This document shows positions 1 to 11,639 of a DNA stretch of 64,000 bases, one piece after another. The DNA is from Mesostigma viride (Eukaryota; Streptophyta; Mesostigmatophyceae; Mesostigmatales; Mesostigmataceae), in the NCBI GenBank assembly GCA_009746045.1, contig RPFO01000716.1, forward strand, positions 1-64,000, written 5' to 3'. The notes under the pieces were generated by a model, which did not search any database, was not told the DNA's origin, and saw only the letters and a program-made list of their open reading frames with translations. A program made the translations under genes and the position numbers. Within the stretch, counting starts at the first letter, position 1. The number at the start of each line of letters is the position of its first letter.

Positions 1-1935
1 CGGGAGGGGGAGGAGGGAGGAGGGGAGGGAGGGGAGGGAGGGGAGAGAGGGGAGGGAGGGAGGAGGGGAGGAGGGGAGGGAGGGGAGGTGAGGGGAGGGA
101 GGGAGGGAGGAGGAGGGGAGGGGGGAGGGAGGGGAGGGAGGGAGGAGGGGAGGGAGGGAGGAGGGAGGGAGGGAGGAGGGGAGGGAGGATGGAGGAGGGA
201 GGGGGGAGGGAGGGGAGGAGGGAGGGAGGGGAGGAGGGAGGAGGGGAGGGAGGGGGGGAGAGGGAGGGGAGGGAGGGAGGGAGGTGAGGGAGGGGGAGGG
301 AGGGAGGGAGGAGGAGGAGGAGGGGAGGGAGGGGAGGGAGGGGAGGAGGGAGGAGGGGAGGGAGAGGGAGGGAGGAGGGAGGAGGGAGGGAGGGAGGGGA
401 GGGAGGGGAGGAGGGAGGGAGGGGAGGAGGGGAGGGAGGGAGGGAGGGAGGGAGGGGAGGAGGGGGGAGGGGAGGAGGGAGGGAGAGGAGGGAGGGGGGA
501 GGGGGAGGGAGGGGAGGGAGGGAGAGGGAGGGAGGGAGGGAGAGGGAGGGAGGGGGAGGGGAGGGAGGGAGGGAGGGGAGGGAGGAGGGGAGGGGAGGGA
601 GGGAGGGAGGGGAGGGAGGGAGGGAGGGGAGGGAGGGGAGGGAGGGGAGGGAGAGGGAGGGGGAGGGAGGGGGAGGGAGGGGAGGGAGGGGAGGAGGGGA
701 GGGAGGGAGAGGGGAGGAGGGGGGGAGGAGGGGAGGGAGGGGAGGGAGGGGAGGGAGGGGGAGGGGAGGGAGGGGAGGGGAGGGGGAGGGAGGGGAGGAG
801 GGGAGGGAGGGGAGGGAGGAGGGAGGAGGGAGGGAGGGAGGGAGGGAGGGAGGGAGGGAGGGAGGGGAGGGGGAGGGGGGGAGGGAGGGGAGGGAGGGAG
901 GGAGGGGGGGGAGGGAGGAGGGAGGGAGGGAGGAGGAGGGAGGGAGAGGAGGGAGGGAGGGAGGGAGGAGGGAGGGAGGGAGGAGGGAGGGAGGGAGGGA
1001 GGGAGGAGGGAGGGAGGGAGGGAGGGAGGGAGGGAGGGAGGAGGGAGGGAGGGAGGAGGGAGGGAGGGAGGGAGGGAGGGAGGGAGGGAGGGAGGGAGGG
1101 AGGGAGGAGGGAGGGAGGGAGGGAGGGAGGGAGGGGAGGGAGGGAGGGAGGGAGGGAGGGAGGGAGGGAGGAGGGAGGGAGGGAGGAGGAGGGAGGGAGG
1201 GAGGGAGGAGGGAGGGAGGGAGGGAGGGAGGGAGGGAGGAGGGAGGGAGGGAGGAGGAGGAGGGAGGAGGGAGGGAGGGAGGGAGGGAGGAGGGAGGGAG
1301 GGAGGAGGGAGGGAGGGAGGGAGGAGGAGGAGGGAGGGAGGGAGGGAGGGGAGGGAGGGGAGGGAGGGAGGGAGGGGAGGGAGGGAGGGAGGGGGAGGGA
1401 GGGAGGGAGGGAGGGAGGGAGGAGGGAGGAGGAGGGAGGAGGGAGGGAGGGAGGGAGGGAGGGAGGGAGGGAGGGAGGGAGGAGGGAGGGAGGGAGGAGG
1501 AGGGAGGGAGGAGGGAGGGAGGGAGGGAGGGAGGGAGGGAGGGAGGGAGGGAGGGAGGGAGGGAGGGAGGGAGGAGGGAGGGAGGAGGAGGAGGAGGGAG
1601 GGAGGGAGGGAGGGAGGAGGGAGGGAGGGAGAGGAGGGAGGGAGGGAGGGAGGGAGGAGGGAGGGGAGGGAGGAGGAGGAGGGAGGGGAGGGAGGAGGGA
1701 GGGAGGGAGGAGGGAGGGAGGAGGGAGGAGGAGGGAGGGAGGAGGGAGGAGGGAGGGAGGGAGGAGGGAGAGGAGGGAGGGAGGAGGGAGGGAGGGAGGG
1801 AGGGAGGGAGGAGGGAGGGAGAGGGAGGGAGGGAGGGAGGGAGGGAGGAGGGAGGAGGAGGGGGGGAGGGAGGGAGGGAGGGAGGAGGGAGGAGGGAGGG
1901 AGGGAGGGAGGGAGGGAGGGAGGGAGGGAGGGAGG
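1..1935. repeat. (GGGA)n/(GGA)n purine tract, 1.9 kb
   Basis: The first 1.9 kb is almost pure G and A on the plus strand, built from GGGA units with frequent GGA and GGGGA variants. It ends abruptly at about 1,935 and runs off the left edge. On the minus strand it is a (CCCT)n polypyrimidine tract lying directly downstream of the TPR-SET open frame, so it is probably intronic or 3' flanking sequence of that gene. Open frames through it (Gly/Arg/Glu repeats) are products of the repeat and are not called as genes. Purine mirror tracts of this kind can form triplex DNA; that is general knowledge, not shown here. Confidence 0.97.
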
Positions 1936-2042
1936 GCACACCCATGCACATCCACACAAAAAAAGGAATTACTTTCAACATGCAACCGATTCTATGCAAC
2001 GACCACATGGGAAGTGGACACCCACGTGTGGCCTTCATCATG

Positions 2043-5000
2043 CTACAGCCTAACGGCCATTAACTCTGCCATTGCCAGGTGTAGTGCTACAGCCTCTCCG
2101 TTACCTGCAACCATGTCAGGCTTCCCGATGCCCCCCGCAGACGCGTCTCCCCGTCCATAGCCTCGGCCCGCCCGGCCCGTGTTGCCGTCACCTGCAGGGG
2201 CACTTGCAGGTTCCTGACCCTCCCCTGCCGGCGCCTCTCCCCGCTCATCCTCACCACCCCATTCATCCCCCAGCTGGCACGGATCCTTGCTGGTGGTTTC
2301 ATCCAACCCTTTACCCCAGGAGCCTACTACCAGTGAGCCTGGTGGCTGCGGTTCGCTCGCAGGCGTAGCAGCACCCGCATCTTTCCCTTTCCCACCGTGC
2401 CCTGAGGATCCGCGTTCGCGGAAGCCGTTTTGTGCCCAAGGACCACAAGGCCCCGCGGAGCCAGCGGCGGCGCGAATGCCCGAATCATGGCTGGCAGTGC
2501 CAGCTGTCGACCGCAGCACACCCCTTGCCAGGTCCACATCCATCCGCCTCTCCGCCTCCTCCCCAACAAACCAACCCGCCGTGTCCGCCCCCCGCCCGCC
2601 CGCCACCACCGCCATCGCAAACTGCCACTTGCAGTCCACCTGGTCGGGGGTGTCCCACCCTCTAGCTGATTGGCCGCCGTTTCTCGCGAAAGAGTTGCTT
2701 GCCTGCGATGGATCGATGCTGCCCTTCGGCACCTGCCCCCCTTTCCCATCGCCCCTGGTGCCTGCGTGACCGACACCCAGGTTGCCTCCAAGATCAGCAC
2801 CCGGTGCGGCGCCATCTCCATCATCATCCCCTACTCCTTCCACACGTCCCCCTGCCACCCCAGCCACCCCAGCTGGGCCTTGCTCCGCCTCTAGAGCAAT
2901 CGATTCCCCTTGACCCTCTTGCCCCTCACACACCCCACCCCCATGCTCCGCCCTCCCCCCCTCCCGCCCCCAACTCCCCGGCCCCTGCACGCACGTGCCC
3001 ATCCCCAGCGCGCGCGAGGCCAGCAGCAGGGTCCCTGGCGGCAGCTCCTGGGCGGCCGCCACGCCGCGGCAGCCCTTGGCCGCCACGTGGTGCGCCGCCA
3101 GGCCAGCGTGTGCGAACTCGGGCACGTCCAGCTGGGCGCAGGGCGACGCTGGCGACGAGAAGACCAAGGACGAGGAGGAGGAGGAGGTGGAGGAGGACGA
3201 GCAGGACGAGGAGGACGAGGAGGACGAGGAGGAAGAGGAGGAAGTATTGGCAAGAGCGTGGTGGGAACGACCATGGTTGCCACCCCCCGCTTCACGCCCG
3301 GCCCCGCCTGCACTCCTCCTCCCGCCTGCCACCAGGTCCTGCTCTACCAGCGACTTGTAGTCGTAGCATCCGTCGAACCCAACGCGGGTCCGCGCCTCAA
3401 TGCGAGACAGCAGAGACAGGAACTGGTCGCGATCCGCCGGGCCCAGCAGCCCCTGGATGCCTATGCATTCTTTTTGGCTCTCTGTACCCACCACCCCCCA
3501 TGCCCCAGGGCCGCCTTTGCTTTCTATTCCCAATGCCCCCAAAGCCCCATTCCCGTCTTTGCTTTCTGTACCCCCCACCCCCAATGGCCCATGGCCCCTT
3601 TTTCTTTCTGTCTCCGGTGCCCCCGATGCCCCATTACCGCCTTTGCTATCTGTTCCCGATGCCCTGTTGCCTCCGTTCGTGTCCAAAACCGGCGCTCCCC
3701 GCTCCCGCTTGTCCCTCACGCCCAGCGCCCGCGGGCCCTCTCTCATCTCCACACCCGGCACTCCTCCATCCTCCTTTTTCCCCACGCCCTTCGCCCCTTG
3801 ATACCCGTTGCCGCCCATTTGTTTGTCTCCCATGCCCAAGGCCCCAAACCCCTCACTGGCCACTCCTCCGTCCACGCTGGGGGCGCAGTCGCCTTGACCC
3901 GCATAGTCCCCACCCTTGGAAGCGGCCGCGACAGGAGCAGGAGCAGGAGGAGCGACCTTCCTGGCCTCGATAATCGCACCAGCACTACTGGTGCTGGCGA
4001 CGCCCACGCTAGCTGGAACGCCATTCCTAACCGGTCGACCGATCACACTCGGGCCACCCGTGCGTGCCATACAATCCGCAAGGCTGCTCCTGCTGCCACC
4101 TGTACCAGTACTGATGGCACCCATGTGCTCCGGTATTGATGCCAGCACACCCGTGCTGGCCGGACGGCCTCGTATGACACTGTCCGCAGGTCCCGCCCTT
4201 ATGCTATCACCCCCCCCGAGCGCCTTCATAAGTACCTCCCTCGACTTGTCGTACACTTGCAGGCGGAACAACGCGGACGCCAGCCGGTAGCACGCCTTGA
4301 CGTGGCCGGGGTCGACGGCCAATGCCGCCTCCGCGTCGCGCCAGCTCAGCACATGCTCCCCCGCGGCCAGCATCGCCGCGCTGCGATTGGCCAGCAGGGC
4401 CGCGTCCCTGGGGGAGCGTTCCAGGCCGCGGGTGTAGAGGGCCGCGGCCTCGTAAAACGAGCCGCGTTGGAACCGTGCGTTGCCGCGCTGCCGCCAAGCA
4501 TGGGCCGTGTCATCCTCATCAACCGATGGATGATTCTTGCCGCGCTGCCCCCGCGATACTTTGGTGGTGTCGGCAGCAGTTGACAGACCAGTGGCGTCGC
4601 TGCCATACTCCACGTGGGGGAGGGGGAATTTGCTGGCATCCACGAACCAGCGGGAAAACGTGTCGCGTAGCAGCGGGGGGGCGTCGGATCCCTTGAGAGA
4701 GTCAGTGTCATGCGGGGGCCTGGGGACGTCGGGCAGAAGCGTGGATGGATAGTCCTGGAAGGCATGGTCCTGGGCAGTCCGGGATGAGGGAAGGGCGGAC
4801 GAGTTGATTGGGACCTGGACGGAAGTGTCATGTACAGGCCCGGGGATGTCGAATGGAGGCATGGAGGGGTTCATTTGGGCGTGCACAGACGGGTTGATCT
4901 GGGCATGCGCGGACGGGTGCACCTGGACCACGTGGGAGATGTTGTCGACGCGTATGAAGCGGATAATGCTGCTGGCGTACGTGACCAGGAACGGCTCGAA

Positions 5001-5531
5001 CAGGACGAAGATTGAGTCCAGGGGGAGCGCGAACGAGGCGTCCTCGAACGGGGGCGAGAGCGGCGAGAGCAGGTTGAAAATAGACAGCGTGACGCACTCG
5101 CCGGTACGGTCCTCGACCAAACAAGTGATGCCGGCACCTTCCTTGATGGGGCGCGCGATCTGACGGAATGCCAGGTAGCGGCCCACGTGGATCGTGTTCG
5201 GTTGGAGCTCTCGGATGTCGACAGGTGTCAACGCGGCGTCGAGATCCGCGAGCTTGGGCGGCAGCGGCCTGGACAGGCACCCGAAATGGCCTTTCCGGGA
5301 CTGCGGGTGATACACAAGCGCCGGGTCTCGAGCGCCGGATCCAGCCCGTTGCACCCGGGCACGTTTCACGTGGGCCGCCTTGGCATAGTGGCTGGACAGT
5401 AGGCTGGATCTGGACGTTGACGACTGGTCGTCAGCAAGACGGGTAGGGGTCTCATTCGTTGAGGTCCCTTGCTGAGTTATCGCAGCACCCAGCAACTGTT
5501 CTAGCTTGGGCTCTTGTACGCTTTTCTCCAT
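2043..5531 (-). CDS. TPR-SET domain protein, N-terminal and middle part (gene continues left)
   Basis: This is a 1,162-codon open frame starting at 5,531. Residues about 85-200 ([18 protein letters not shown] onward) match the N-terminal domain that precedes the TPRs in fungal and plant TPR-SET proteins. Residues about 343-440 are TPR repeats ([19 protein letters not shown]). After a Gly-rich, internally repeated spacer and a Ser run (about 762-787), residues about 797-845 ([20 protein letters not shown]) are the start of a SET domain, and [11 protein letters not shown] fits the segment that follows it. The catalytic NHSC and post-SET parts are missing, so the real gene must splice on. A donor, GCAG|GTAACG on the minus strand (GT at 2,104-2,103), would end the exon at 2,105 in phase 1, leaving the last 20 codons and the stop intronic. 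The next exon would lie beyond the (CCCT)n tract, outside this window. The family methylates protein lysines; activity here cannot be judged. Family call is firm, 3' end is not. Confidence 0.8.
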   Translation of the reverse strand: MEKSVQEPKLEQLLGAAITQQGTSTNETPTRLADDQSSTSRSSLLSSHYAKAAHVKRARVQRAGSGARDPALVYHPQSRKGHFGCLSRPLPPKLADLDAALTPVDIRELQPNTIHVGRYLAFRQIARPIKEGAGITCLVEDRTGECVTLSIFNLLSPLSPPFEDASFALPLDSIFVLFEPFLVTYASSIIRFIRVDNISHVVQVHPSAHAQINPSVHAQMNPSMPPFDIPGPVHDTSVQVPINSSALPSSRTAQDHAFQDYPSTLLPDVPRPPHDTDSLKGSDAPPLLRDTFSRWFVDASKFPLPHVEYGSDATGLSTAADTTKVSRGQRGKNHPSVDEDDTAHAWRQRGNARFQRGSFYEAAALYTRGLERSPRDAALLANRSAAMLAAGEHVLSWRDAEAALAVDPGHVKACYRLASALFRLQVYDKSREVLMKALGGGDSIRAGPADSVIRGRPASTGVLASIPEHMGAISTGTGGSRSSLADCMARTGGPSVIGRPVRNGVPASVGVASTSSAGAIIEARKVAPPAPAPVAAASKGGDYAGQGDCAPSVDGGVASEGFGALGMGDKQMGGNGYQGAKGVGKKEDGGVPGVEMREGPRALGVRDKRERGAPVLDTNGGNRASGTDSKGGNGASGAPETERKRGHGPLGVGGTESKDGNGALGALGIESKGGPGAWGVVGTESQKECIGIQGLLGPADRDQFLSLLSRIEARTRVGFDGCYDYKSLVEQDLVAGGRRSAGGAGREAGGGNHGRSHHALANTSSSSSSSSSSSSSCSSSSTSSSSSSLVFSSPASPCAQLDVPEFAHAGLAAHHVAAKGCRGVAAAQELPPGTLLLASRALGMGTCVQGPGSWGREGGRAEHGGGVCEGQEGQGESIALEAEQGPAGVAGVAGGRVEGVGDDDGDGAAPGADLGGNLGVGHAGTRGDGKGGQVPKGSIDPSQASNSFARNGGQSARGWDTPDQVDCKWQFAMAVVAGGRGADTAGWFVGEEAERRMDVDLARGVLRSTAGTASHDSGIRAAAGSAGPCGPWAQNGFRERGSSGHGGKGKDAGAATPASEPQPPGSLVVGSWGKGLDETTSKDPCQLGDEWGGEDERGEAPAGEGQEPASAPAGDGNTGRAGRGYGRGDASAGGIGKPDMVAGNGEAVALHLAMAELMAVRL

Positions 5532-6819
5532 TCTAGTTTAGAGTGCGCTGGCAGCCACCAGCTAGGATCAAGGCTATCCCGGGTCAGGTTACCGACGATC
5601 GTCGAACAGAAAACTTGACGCCGAGCACGCCTGCTGGAAGGACGACAGGATATTGCAGTATTGTTGAAGGCCTCGCGCCGTGCAAAACGGCCACCGGACC
5701 CCGCTTCAAGCAATATTTAAAAAATGCTCACAAGAAAGCAAACTCCACCCCAAAAGGCGCCGACTCATGCGATTCGCGGCTTCGTCTTTGTAAGTATGCT
5801 CTAATGACACCTGTGGACTCCAACAAACGCCCTGTTGACAGTCTTCCCGGGGGAAAGAAAAGAAGCCACGCGCGCATTCTATTCACGAACTCGGATCTTG
5901 CCGCAACGAGGAGTCCGAGTCCAGATCGACTTATTTGGAATTTTAAAAATGGGCAGTGAACTCGCTGGCATACCGAGCTGGGGTTATCCCGCTTTCTGCT
6001 CGCTTCCCTTTTTGGCGCACCCAGCACAGGACATTTCCGATCCTGTGTTTTCTTCGAGCTGACAGGTCCTTCGGGACACGTAAGTTCCTCGGCCAGCGCA
6101 GGACTCGATGCCGGTCAGAAGCTCATGGCAAACGCATCCATGGCATGACGCCAAGTAGCAGAGTTTCTCTACATTGGTTTGGTTGCCGCTGCTGCTGTGG
6201 ATTATCTGCATACTGACGTATCTCTGCCTGGTAACCGGCGTCAGGAATGTTAGCAATTTGAGTGTCTGACTGATGCTCTGACACACTGTAAGCTACGCGT
6301 GGGATCCAACAACAACAAATGTCACCAGTACCGTAGGGGCGTGCCAGTCTGTGCCAGTCCGCGACAAGCAGGATACAGTTCAGTTCTTATGCTGTTGGCG
6401 ATACCCTGTCTTTGCCCAATACAACCTGCCAAACTGCGGACACTACACGCGCATATTCATGCCAGCCATGGAGTCAACGAGTGCGAGATGCACAGGTTAT
6501 GTGCTTCGCTACTGTACGAGGAAGTGAGGCTATGTTTGCGGCTTTTCGCTCTGTCTCTCACGTAGTCTAGCGTGTAGAGTGTGGCTTGCTACCATATCCC
6601 TGAGGTTTGCCGCGGTCTGCGGGAAAAAGCTGTCCGCCTCCGGGGTTCGCCTCCCAAATTTGGTCGGGGATACTGACGGGATGAAAGACTGAACATCTGG
6701 GAAAGGAGGCATACATTTGAGCGAATTTCGAGATAACTTGCTAATTATGGTGGCTGTCAGATTCTGGATTAAATTTTGTTTGTGACGCTGGACATTCAGC
6801 TCTATCATTGAGTGCCAGA
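5532..6819. other. Shared intergenic/promoter region between TPR-SET and Kish genes
   Basis: About 1.3 kb separates the start codons of two head-to-head genes. I see AT-rich patches (for example around 5,715 and 5,935) that could serve as core promoters. I found no coding exon, RNA gene or mobile element here. The short open frames lack codon bias or recognisable domains. Confidence 0.5.
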
Positions 6820-7837
6820 ATGGTGAGTGCCTGCTGCTGCTTGCTCTGTCTGCGAATGAGCCCAGTCATGGTTGGTTGCTCGAACTTCTGCCTCGAATTT
6901 ACCATTCATCTGCTTCCGTTGGTTTCTGCTTCTCATGGCCTTTCGTACCCTGCAGTCCGCCCTCTTTGACTTCAACGGCTTCCTCATGGTCGTGCTCCTG
7001 ACGATATGCACCTGTACTTACCTGAAGATGAAGGCTCCTAGCCTTTTCACGGCACAGAAAGGGTAAAATCCCTGGCGTATGATTCGTGAAATGTCTTTTC
7101 ACTCGTAACCGGCGTTTTTACTACGGGCCCCGGCCTGCGATTCCCTGCCGCCACTTGCGAACGGCGCAGATCGGTTTATAGGGATGGGTCCACGACCGCC
7201 CACATATACATAGCAGCTCAATTATTCACGTGCTCCATCACCTACATGCTCCGTGCCATACCGCCGCTTGTCTCGAAATAGATATCTGCTGTCCGCTTGC
7301 CGTTCTTTTTGCATTTTTTTGCAAATGTGGTGTGTTGCATGTTCGCGTTGGTGTTGCATCGCCACACAATATAACAACGTCAAACAGTTTGGTGTCCTCG
7401 ACCAGGATCAAGGAATCATGCCCCCAATCAGGGCAGCCCTGGCAACGCCTAGGAGCTATAATAGTATAGTATATAGTATAAGCCATCATAGATCATAGCT
7501 ATAATCATCATTCTAGTATGATACAGTTATGATAGTATAATTAATCTCCCCCCTGGACACTTATCAATTAATCCCCGCTAGACACTTGTCATAGTCATAT
7601 TGCATATCCAGTGTGTGGTGCAATGGTTCATGTGCGCGTTGTGGCACCATCCAGTGCAACTCAAATGTGTCACACTTGCTGTGATGGATGCATGGATGGT
7701 GACGTTTACAGTGCTGTAATTGCGGTGCTGGCACGGCCTTCAGAACGCGAACCTAAGCCTCCAACCCCCAGCCCCTCTATCGGCCTTCCCCCCTATCCCA
7801 AGGAACCTGAACTAATATGTTTGACGAGGCTAACTCT

Positions 7838-7873
<36 letters not shown>

Positions 7874-9378
7874 AACGTCACATCTTGCGGGTTCTACATC
7901 CACACGATCATAGGAGGGAGGTCTTAGTTTAACCCTGGGTGCTGCAAGCATGGGTGTCAGTGTGAGATTCATTATGAAGTTTATGTTAGTTTACATTAAT
8001 TTTTTCTTTATGGAGATCATCATGTCCTGTTTGTTGTTCTTTCAACCCGCGGGACTTATACCGACCGCGTTTTCCTATGCTGTCGTACATCCTTAGCGGC
8101 GATTGGGGCGTTGCCAGATCACCACGGTTTCCCTTCCCCGATGTTTTCTTCTATCAGTTGCTGCATTTTTCTTTTATCGGTCTGTTGGAAGGGCAGTCTC
8201 ACCACGAGGCACTTGTTGTTGTTGATGCGGGATGCTTGTGGTGTCGCCTTCTGGGGGGGTGTTCGCAGATTTCGTGGACTCTTCTGGAAAGCTGCACGCA
8301 TAGGTGAGCAAAGCGATTAATTATTCAGCTGCGGTAGTTTGGATTACTTGTAAGTTGCATGAGGTACACGTGGGGTCGATCTTATATGTCCGTCTATAGA
8401 CCAGTCAAATAATAGGATATATACAATAGATCAATCAGACAATAAAGGGATGAGACAGTGTCCAGATAGTGCTATTCCTGAAAGGACTTCTGTAAAGCGA
8501 AGCAGGATGGTAGTTGGTACCTGGTTTGATAAAAGCCGCATTCGTTGTTTGGGTGTGTCACTTCAGAATACCATGCCTTGTATGTGACCCGCTCATTTTG
8601 GAGGGTTTGATTGTGCAATTCTTAGGTTGTACGGGTTAGGTTTAAGGGTGCCTTCTTGGCGTCTAGTTGAGAAGGGCACTGGGGGGTTGGAGGTGGTGAT
8701 AGGAAGAGCAACACTGAGTCCATAGGTATCAGATGACAGTCAGTCGTTGCCAGGGTTGAAGGCTACCCATACAATCTGAATCGCAGGCAAGCCAACGCAG
8801 TGTGATTTTAGTGTTTGTGTTTGCAAGAGTGGTTGTGTCAGTGGTTTAGGAACCTGGCGCAGTAATATTCCGAGCGTGATTTTTTCTATTGTGCACCAGC
8901 AACATCATTCTTCTTAGTAGTAAATGCAAGATTGTTATTGTATACATTTTTCATGTGCGATCCGTGTATTGTGCACCAGCTACATGATTCTTCATAGTAT
9001 ACACTTTGTTCAAGTGTGATCCTTCTACTGGGCATCAGCAACATTATTTTATATCGCAACATCCCTGTGGGCATCGGCATGGTGGCCTTCCCTCGCGCAC
9101 AGATGGATGGTGGTGCCGACCTAGTTCCTGGATGTGAGGACTTTGTTTCCTTTGTGTGCCCTCCCTCCTTCTCCTTGTGGATAGGGGTTGAAGGTTCCTT
9201 TATTGGTACGCTCGTGACGCAGTCTACAATTAAATAATACCTTCCTGACGCCTAAGGATACATGCAACCTGGGTTCCTGCATGTCTGCAAACGCCCCCGC
9301 GTTTGTGCAGGTGAACGGCTGAGCCCCTGGGTGTCCTTGAGCTGCCTCCTGATGGGGCTGGCCATGCTCTTCTTTTGA
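6820..9378 (+). CDS. KISH: Kish / TMEM167 family protein, complete, 4 exons
   Basis: Coding exons by eye: 6,820-6,822 (the ATG alone), 6,956-7,062, 8,269-8,303 and 9,311-9,378 with a TGA stop. They total 213 nt, or 70 residues, close to the usual 72. The product begins MSALFDFNGFL, continues VVLLTICTCTYLKMKAPSL, then GFRGLFWKAARIGERLSPWV and ends LLMGLAMLFF. These are the hallmark blocks of Kish, a tiny two-helix membrane protein of the early secretory pathway (Golgi). All introns are GT-AG (donors GTGAGT, GTAAAA, GTGAGC) and all phases join: 0, 2, 1. The start codon forms its own coding exon, which gives the canonical MSALF start. Reading the in-frame ATG at 6,935 instead would give a seven-residue extension unlike the family. 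Intron 2 holds a (GT)n run and intron 3 a three-copy tandem repeat. Confidence 0.93.
7840..7870. repeat. (GT)n microsatellite
   Basis: About 15 GT units lie within intron 2 of the Kish gene. Confidence 0.9.
8868..9050. repeat. Three-copy tandem repeat in Kish intron 3
   Basis: A unit of roughly 65-80 bp containing GTGATCC...TATTGTGCACCAGC...ACAT.ATTCTTC...TAGTATAC occurs three times with substitutions. It is one of many intron-private repeats in the window. Confidence 0.7.
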
Positions 9379-9659
9379 GTCGTGTTCACAACACCAGCAG
9401 CACCTCAGCCAGCAAGCACTGCAAAGACGTTGCCAATAAGACAAACATCTGTAGTTGTTGATTAATTAACACGTAACTGCGTCTGTAGTTGTTGGCATTG
9501 TACATAACCATATGCTGGTTGTCTCCTTGATATGCTGGTGCTTACTGGGGCTGGATCGTCAATGCATTTGAAGAAACGGTTGTTTCTGCAAGCAAGACGT
9601 ATGTGAGGTGGCCAGCAACTTTGGCGATTGTGTAACAAAGGACACAATCAGCCAAGTGC

Positions 9660-9860
9660 ATTCCCAGAAGAATTAATTAACTAATTAATTGATTAATTAA
9701 GAACATAACTCCGTTGGGAGTACATATAGCACATATCCCTGAGAAGGGGCATATGGCTTTTAATACATTCTGGGCAACTTCCGGCAAGGGTAGGGTGTAA
9801 ACTACACCTGCTCTAGGTGCACCAGGGGCACCTGCACCACCATGATGTCTCTGAGCTCAA
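9660..9860 (-). mobile_element. LINE 3' end with TTAA tail (CTCCGTTGGGAG hairpin class)
   Basis: Read on the minus strand, about 170 bp ends in a short inverted repeat near 9,700-9,712 and then an imperfect (TTAA)n tail at 9,671-9,700. The same module recurs at 11,395-11,560, sharing the order: tail, CTCCGT..GGAG, CACATA..CCCTGAGAA.GGGGCAT, and CACCTGCTCT.GGTGCAC. The LINE at 43,560-45,957 ends in a related hairpin. It is a 5'-truncated copy without coding sequence. Confidence 0.65.
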
Positions 9861-10289
9861 TTAAGGATTGGCATGGGGCGCCCGTCACGTCCTTTTTTAG
9901 CTCGCCACCGGTGCGTGGTTGGGGGTAGTACCCCCAACAAGTGGTGGCATGAATGTCCAAACATCATATTTATGGTACTCAATCATCACTAGATGGTTCC
10001 CAAGTGCATTGGAACTGATATTCCTTAAAGTCAGTTTTTCAGGCTTTTGGACGTGCGAGTCCCCTCAAGGAGTGAGCCGATGGAGGATTCGGTCAAGGTG
10101 GTGGTGAGGGGCTTGGAGGGCCAGAGCTCCACGATGGAGCGTCCAAGGAGGGAGAAGAGGGCGTATATCTGCAGCTTGGGGCGGGAGGCGGTGAGGATGT
10201 ATTCGTATGGGCGTCTCACATTTCGAGGGGACACGTGTGTAGTACTCCTACACACACATGATCTCGAATGGTTTATCTAGTACCAAATC

Positions 10290-10445
10290 CGAAAGGCTTG
10301 CATCACTCCCCGGAAAGGAGAATTTTTGCGGATGACTGTAGGTGTCAGTTGGCGATGCCTTAGGATCAGGAGACGTCCGTCAGGACTATAGTCAGCAAAA
10401 GTTGGTGCGAGAGGTCCCCAGTTCGATTCCGGCCTGGATTCATTT
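10290..10445 (+). repeat. tRNA-like dispersed element, copy 1
   Basis: A B-box-like motif AGTTCGATTCC at 10,420-10,430 lies 64 nt after a near A-box, TGCCTTAGGAT, at 10,356-10,366. A second copy in opposite orientation at 59,865-60,003 shares GATGCCTT.GGATCAGGAGAC and GGTCCC..GTTCGATTCC. Both copies also share an upstream hairpin (here CTCC-CCGGAAA-GGAG, 10,306-10,320) followed by a T run and GCGG/GCAG. The arms do not fold into a clean cloverleaf, so this is a tRNA-derived repeat or SINE head rather than a working tRNA. Confidence 0.5.
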
Positions 10446-10839
10446 GCAGATCGCGTTTTCCGCGGACCGGCACTGAACGCAAATGGTTTTCACCTTTGCG
10501 GCGTGCCAAATCAGAGTATGGGCGCCTGGTATGGTAGGAATCGACGAGGCGACCCTGGTGGAAGAGCTGCTTAATTGCACAGTTGAGTAAGCGAGGCGTG
10601 CGATCCCTGGAGAACACGTAGCTCACGATGCGGTCATGGGTAATCTTGTCAAAAAAGCTGGGCTGGCTGGCGTCAAAGTCGATCGAACTCGTCCCAGTTC
10701 GGCTCGGCAGGGCGACTGCGCTTGGGTTCAGGCGACGCTGCGCGGGCAAGGCGAGCCCGGGCTGGGGCCGGCTGGGCGATCACTACGGCTCGGCTACATA
10801 GTGGCGCCGCGCTGCCTTCTGGGCCGCGGAGGGCAAAGC

Positions 10840-10875
10840 TGCATGCAGCCGGAGCTGCATGCAGACGTATCTTCA
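10840..10875. repeat. Short inverted repeat
   Basis: Two copies of GCTGCATGCAG, itself palindromic, lie about 16 bp apart. Nothing else in 10,450-10,980 can be named. A minus-strand open frame at 10,366-10,749 covers the tRNA-like element and is not called. Confidence 0.5.
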
Positions 10876-10980
10876 GGGCTGAGCGCAGCCGCCAGGCTGC
10901 GTTGCGCGGAGGAGCGATTGCTCGCCATATATGTATCGCGTAATAGCTTCGGAAAATTATATCAGCGTGTGCGTCTTAGA

Positions 10981-11240
10981 AATTAATTAATTAATTGAAC
11001 ACGTGCTCCCGTTGGGGAGTCACGGAGCACCGAAGTGTTTTTAGTCCCTGTGTGTGCACAACAGGAGAAAGGGCAGAGACCCCCGTTCTCCCTCATGCCA
11101 AAGGCATATGCCACAGCTGCAATCGGACACGCTAAACTACGATCCGGCAATCTGTGGGTGCAATAAGACCCATGTGAGCATGGCATAACAAGGAGCGTGG
11201 GCAAGTAATCTGACCATAGCCAGGACGTAGCATGGCTGTA
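10981..11240 (-). mobile_element. LINE 3' end with GTGCTCC hairpin and TTAA tail
   Basis: On the minus strand the order is: CAGCCATGCTACGTCCTGGCT, TTACTTGCCCACGCTCC, GGGTCTTATTGCACCCACAG, GCCTTTGGCATGAGGG, a run near TGCACACACAGGGAC, the hairpin GTGCTCC...GGGAGCAC, then (TTAA)n at 10,981-10,997. The same module recurs on the plus strand at 17,310-17,580 and 18,670-18,950. No coding sequence remains. Confidence 0.8.
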
Positions 11241-11387
11241 CTAGGACTAAGCTAAGGCTATGTCTGCATGGTTGTGTACTGTGCGTTAGCGGTGCACGTG
11301 ACTAGGTATGTTGGCACAGCTAGCTAGGCAAACATTCTAAGCATGGCTGCCATAATATAGCGGTGCCCAGTGACTACCAATGGATAC

Positions 11388-11570
11388 AATTAATTAATTA
11401 ATTAAAATCATAGCTCCGTGGGGAGCATATGTAACACATAGCCCTGAGAAAGGGGCATCTATGGGTTTGTAATACAATCAGGGCGACAACCTGCAGGTGT
11501 AGGATGTACAACTATCACCTGCTCTGGGTGCACTAGGTGCACCTGCACCTCCATGGTGGTTCATGCCTCC
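11388..11570 (-). mobile_element. LINE 3' end with TTAA tail, second copy of CTCCGTGGGGAG class
   Basis: The tail (TTAA)n at 11,390-11,404 is followed by GCTCCGTGGGGAGC and the CACATAGCCCTGAGAAAGGGGC module shared with 9,660-9,860. It is non-coding and 5'-truncated. Confidence 0.7.
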
Positions 11571-11639
11571 TAAACAAGCACAGGCACCCAGGGGGGGCTT
11601 GGAATGGATACAAGCTAGGGCTATTGCAAGCTATTAATT

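Noticed and set aside
88-2160. 690-codon open frame of Gly/Arg/Glu (RGG-like protein)
   Set aside because: It is the translation of a (GGGA)n tract, is open in several frames and has no non-repeat domain.
2699-4139. Long plus-strand open frames opposite the TPR-SET gene
   Set aside because: They are antisense shadows of a GC-rich gene; only the minus strand shows TPR and SET motifs.
10371-10396. Hammerhead ribozyme (GTCC-GTCA-GGAC stem II)
   Set aside because: The conserved CTGATGA and GAAA core segments are absent around the stem, and copy 2 lacks the stem.
10356-10440. Functional tRNA gene
   Set aside because: The B-box-like motif is good, but the T-stem and acceptor arms do not pair; treated as a tRNA-derived repeat.
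10366-10749. 127-codon minus-strand gene
   Set aside because: Its last part (GRNRTGDL) is the antisense of the tRNA-like B-box region, a common false protein; no domain is visible upstream.
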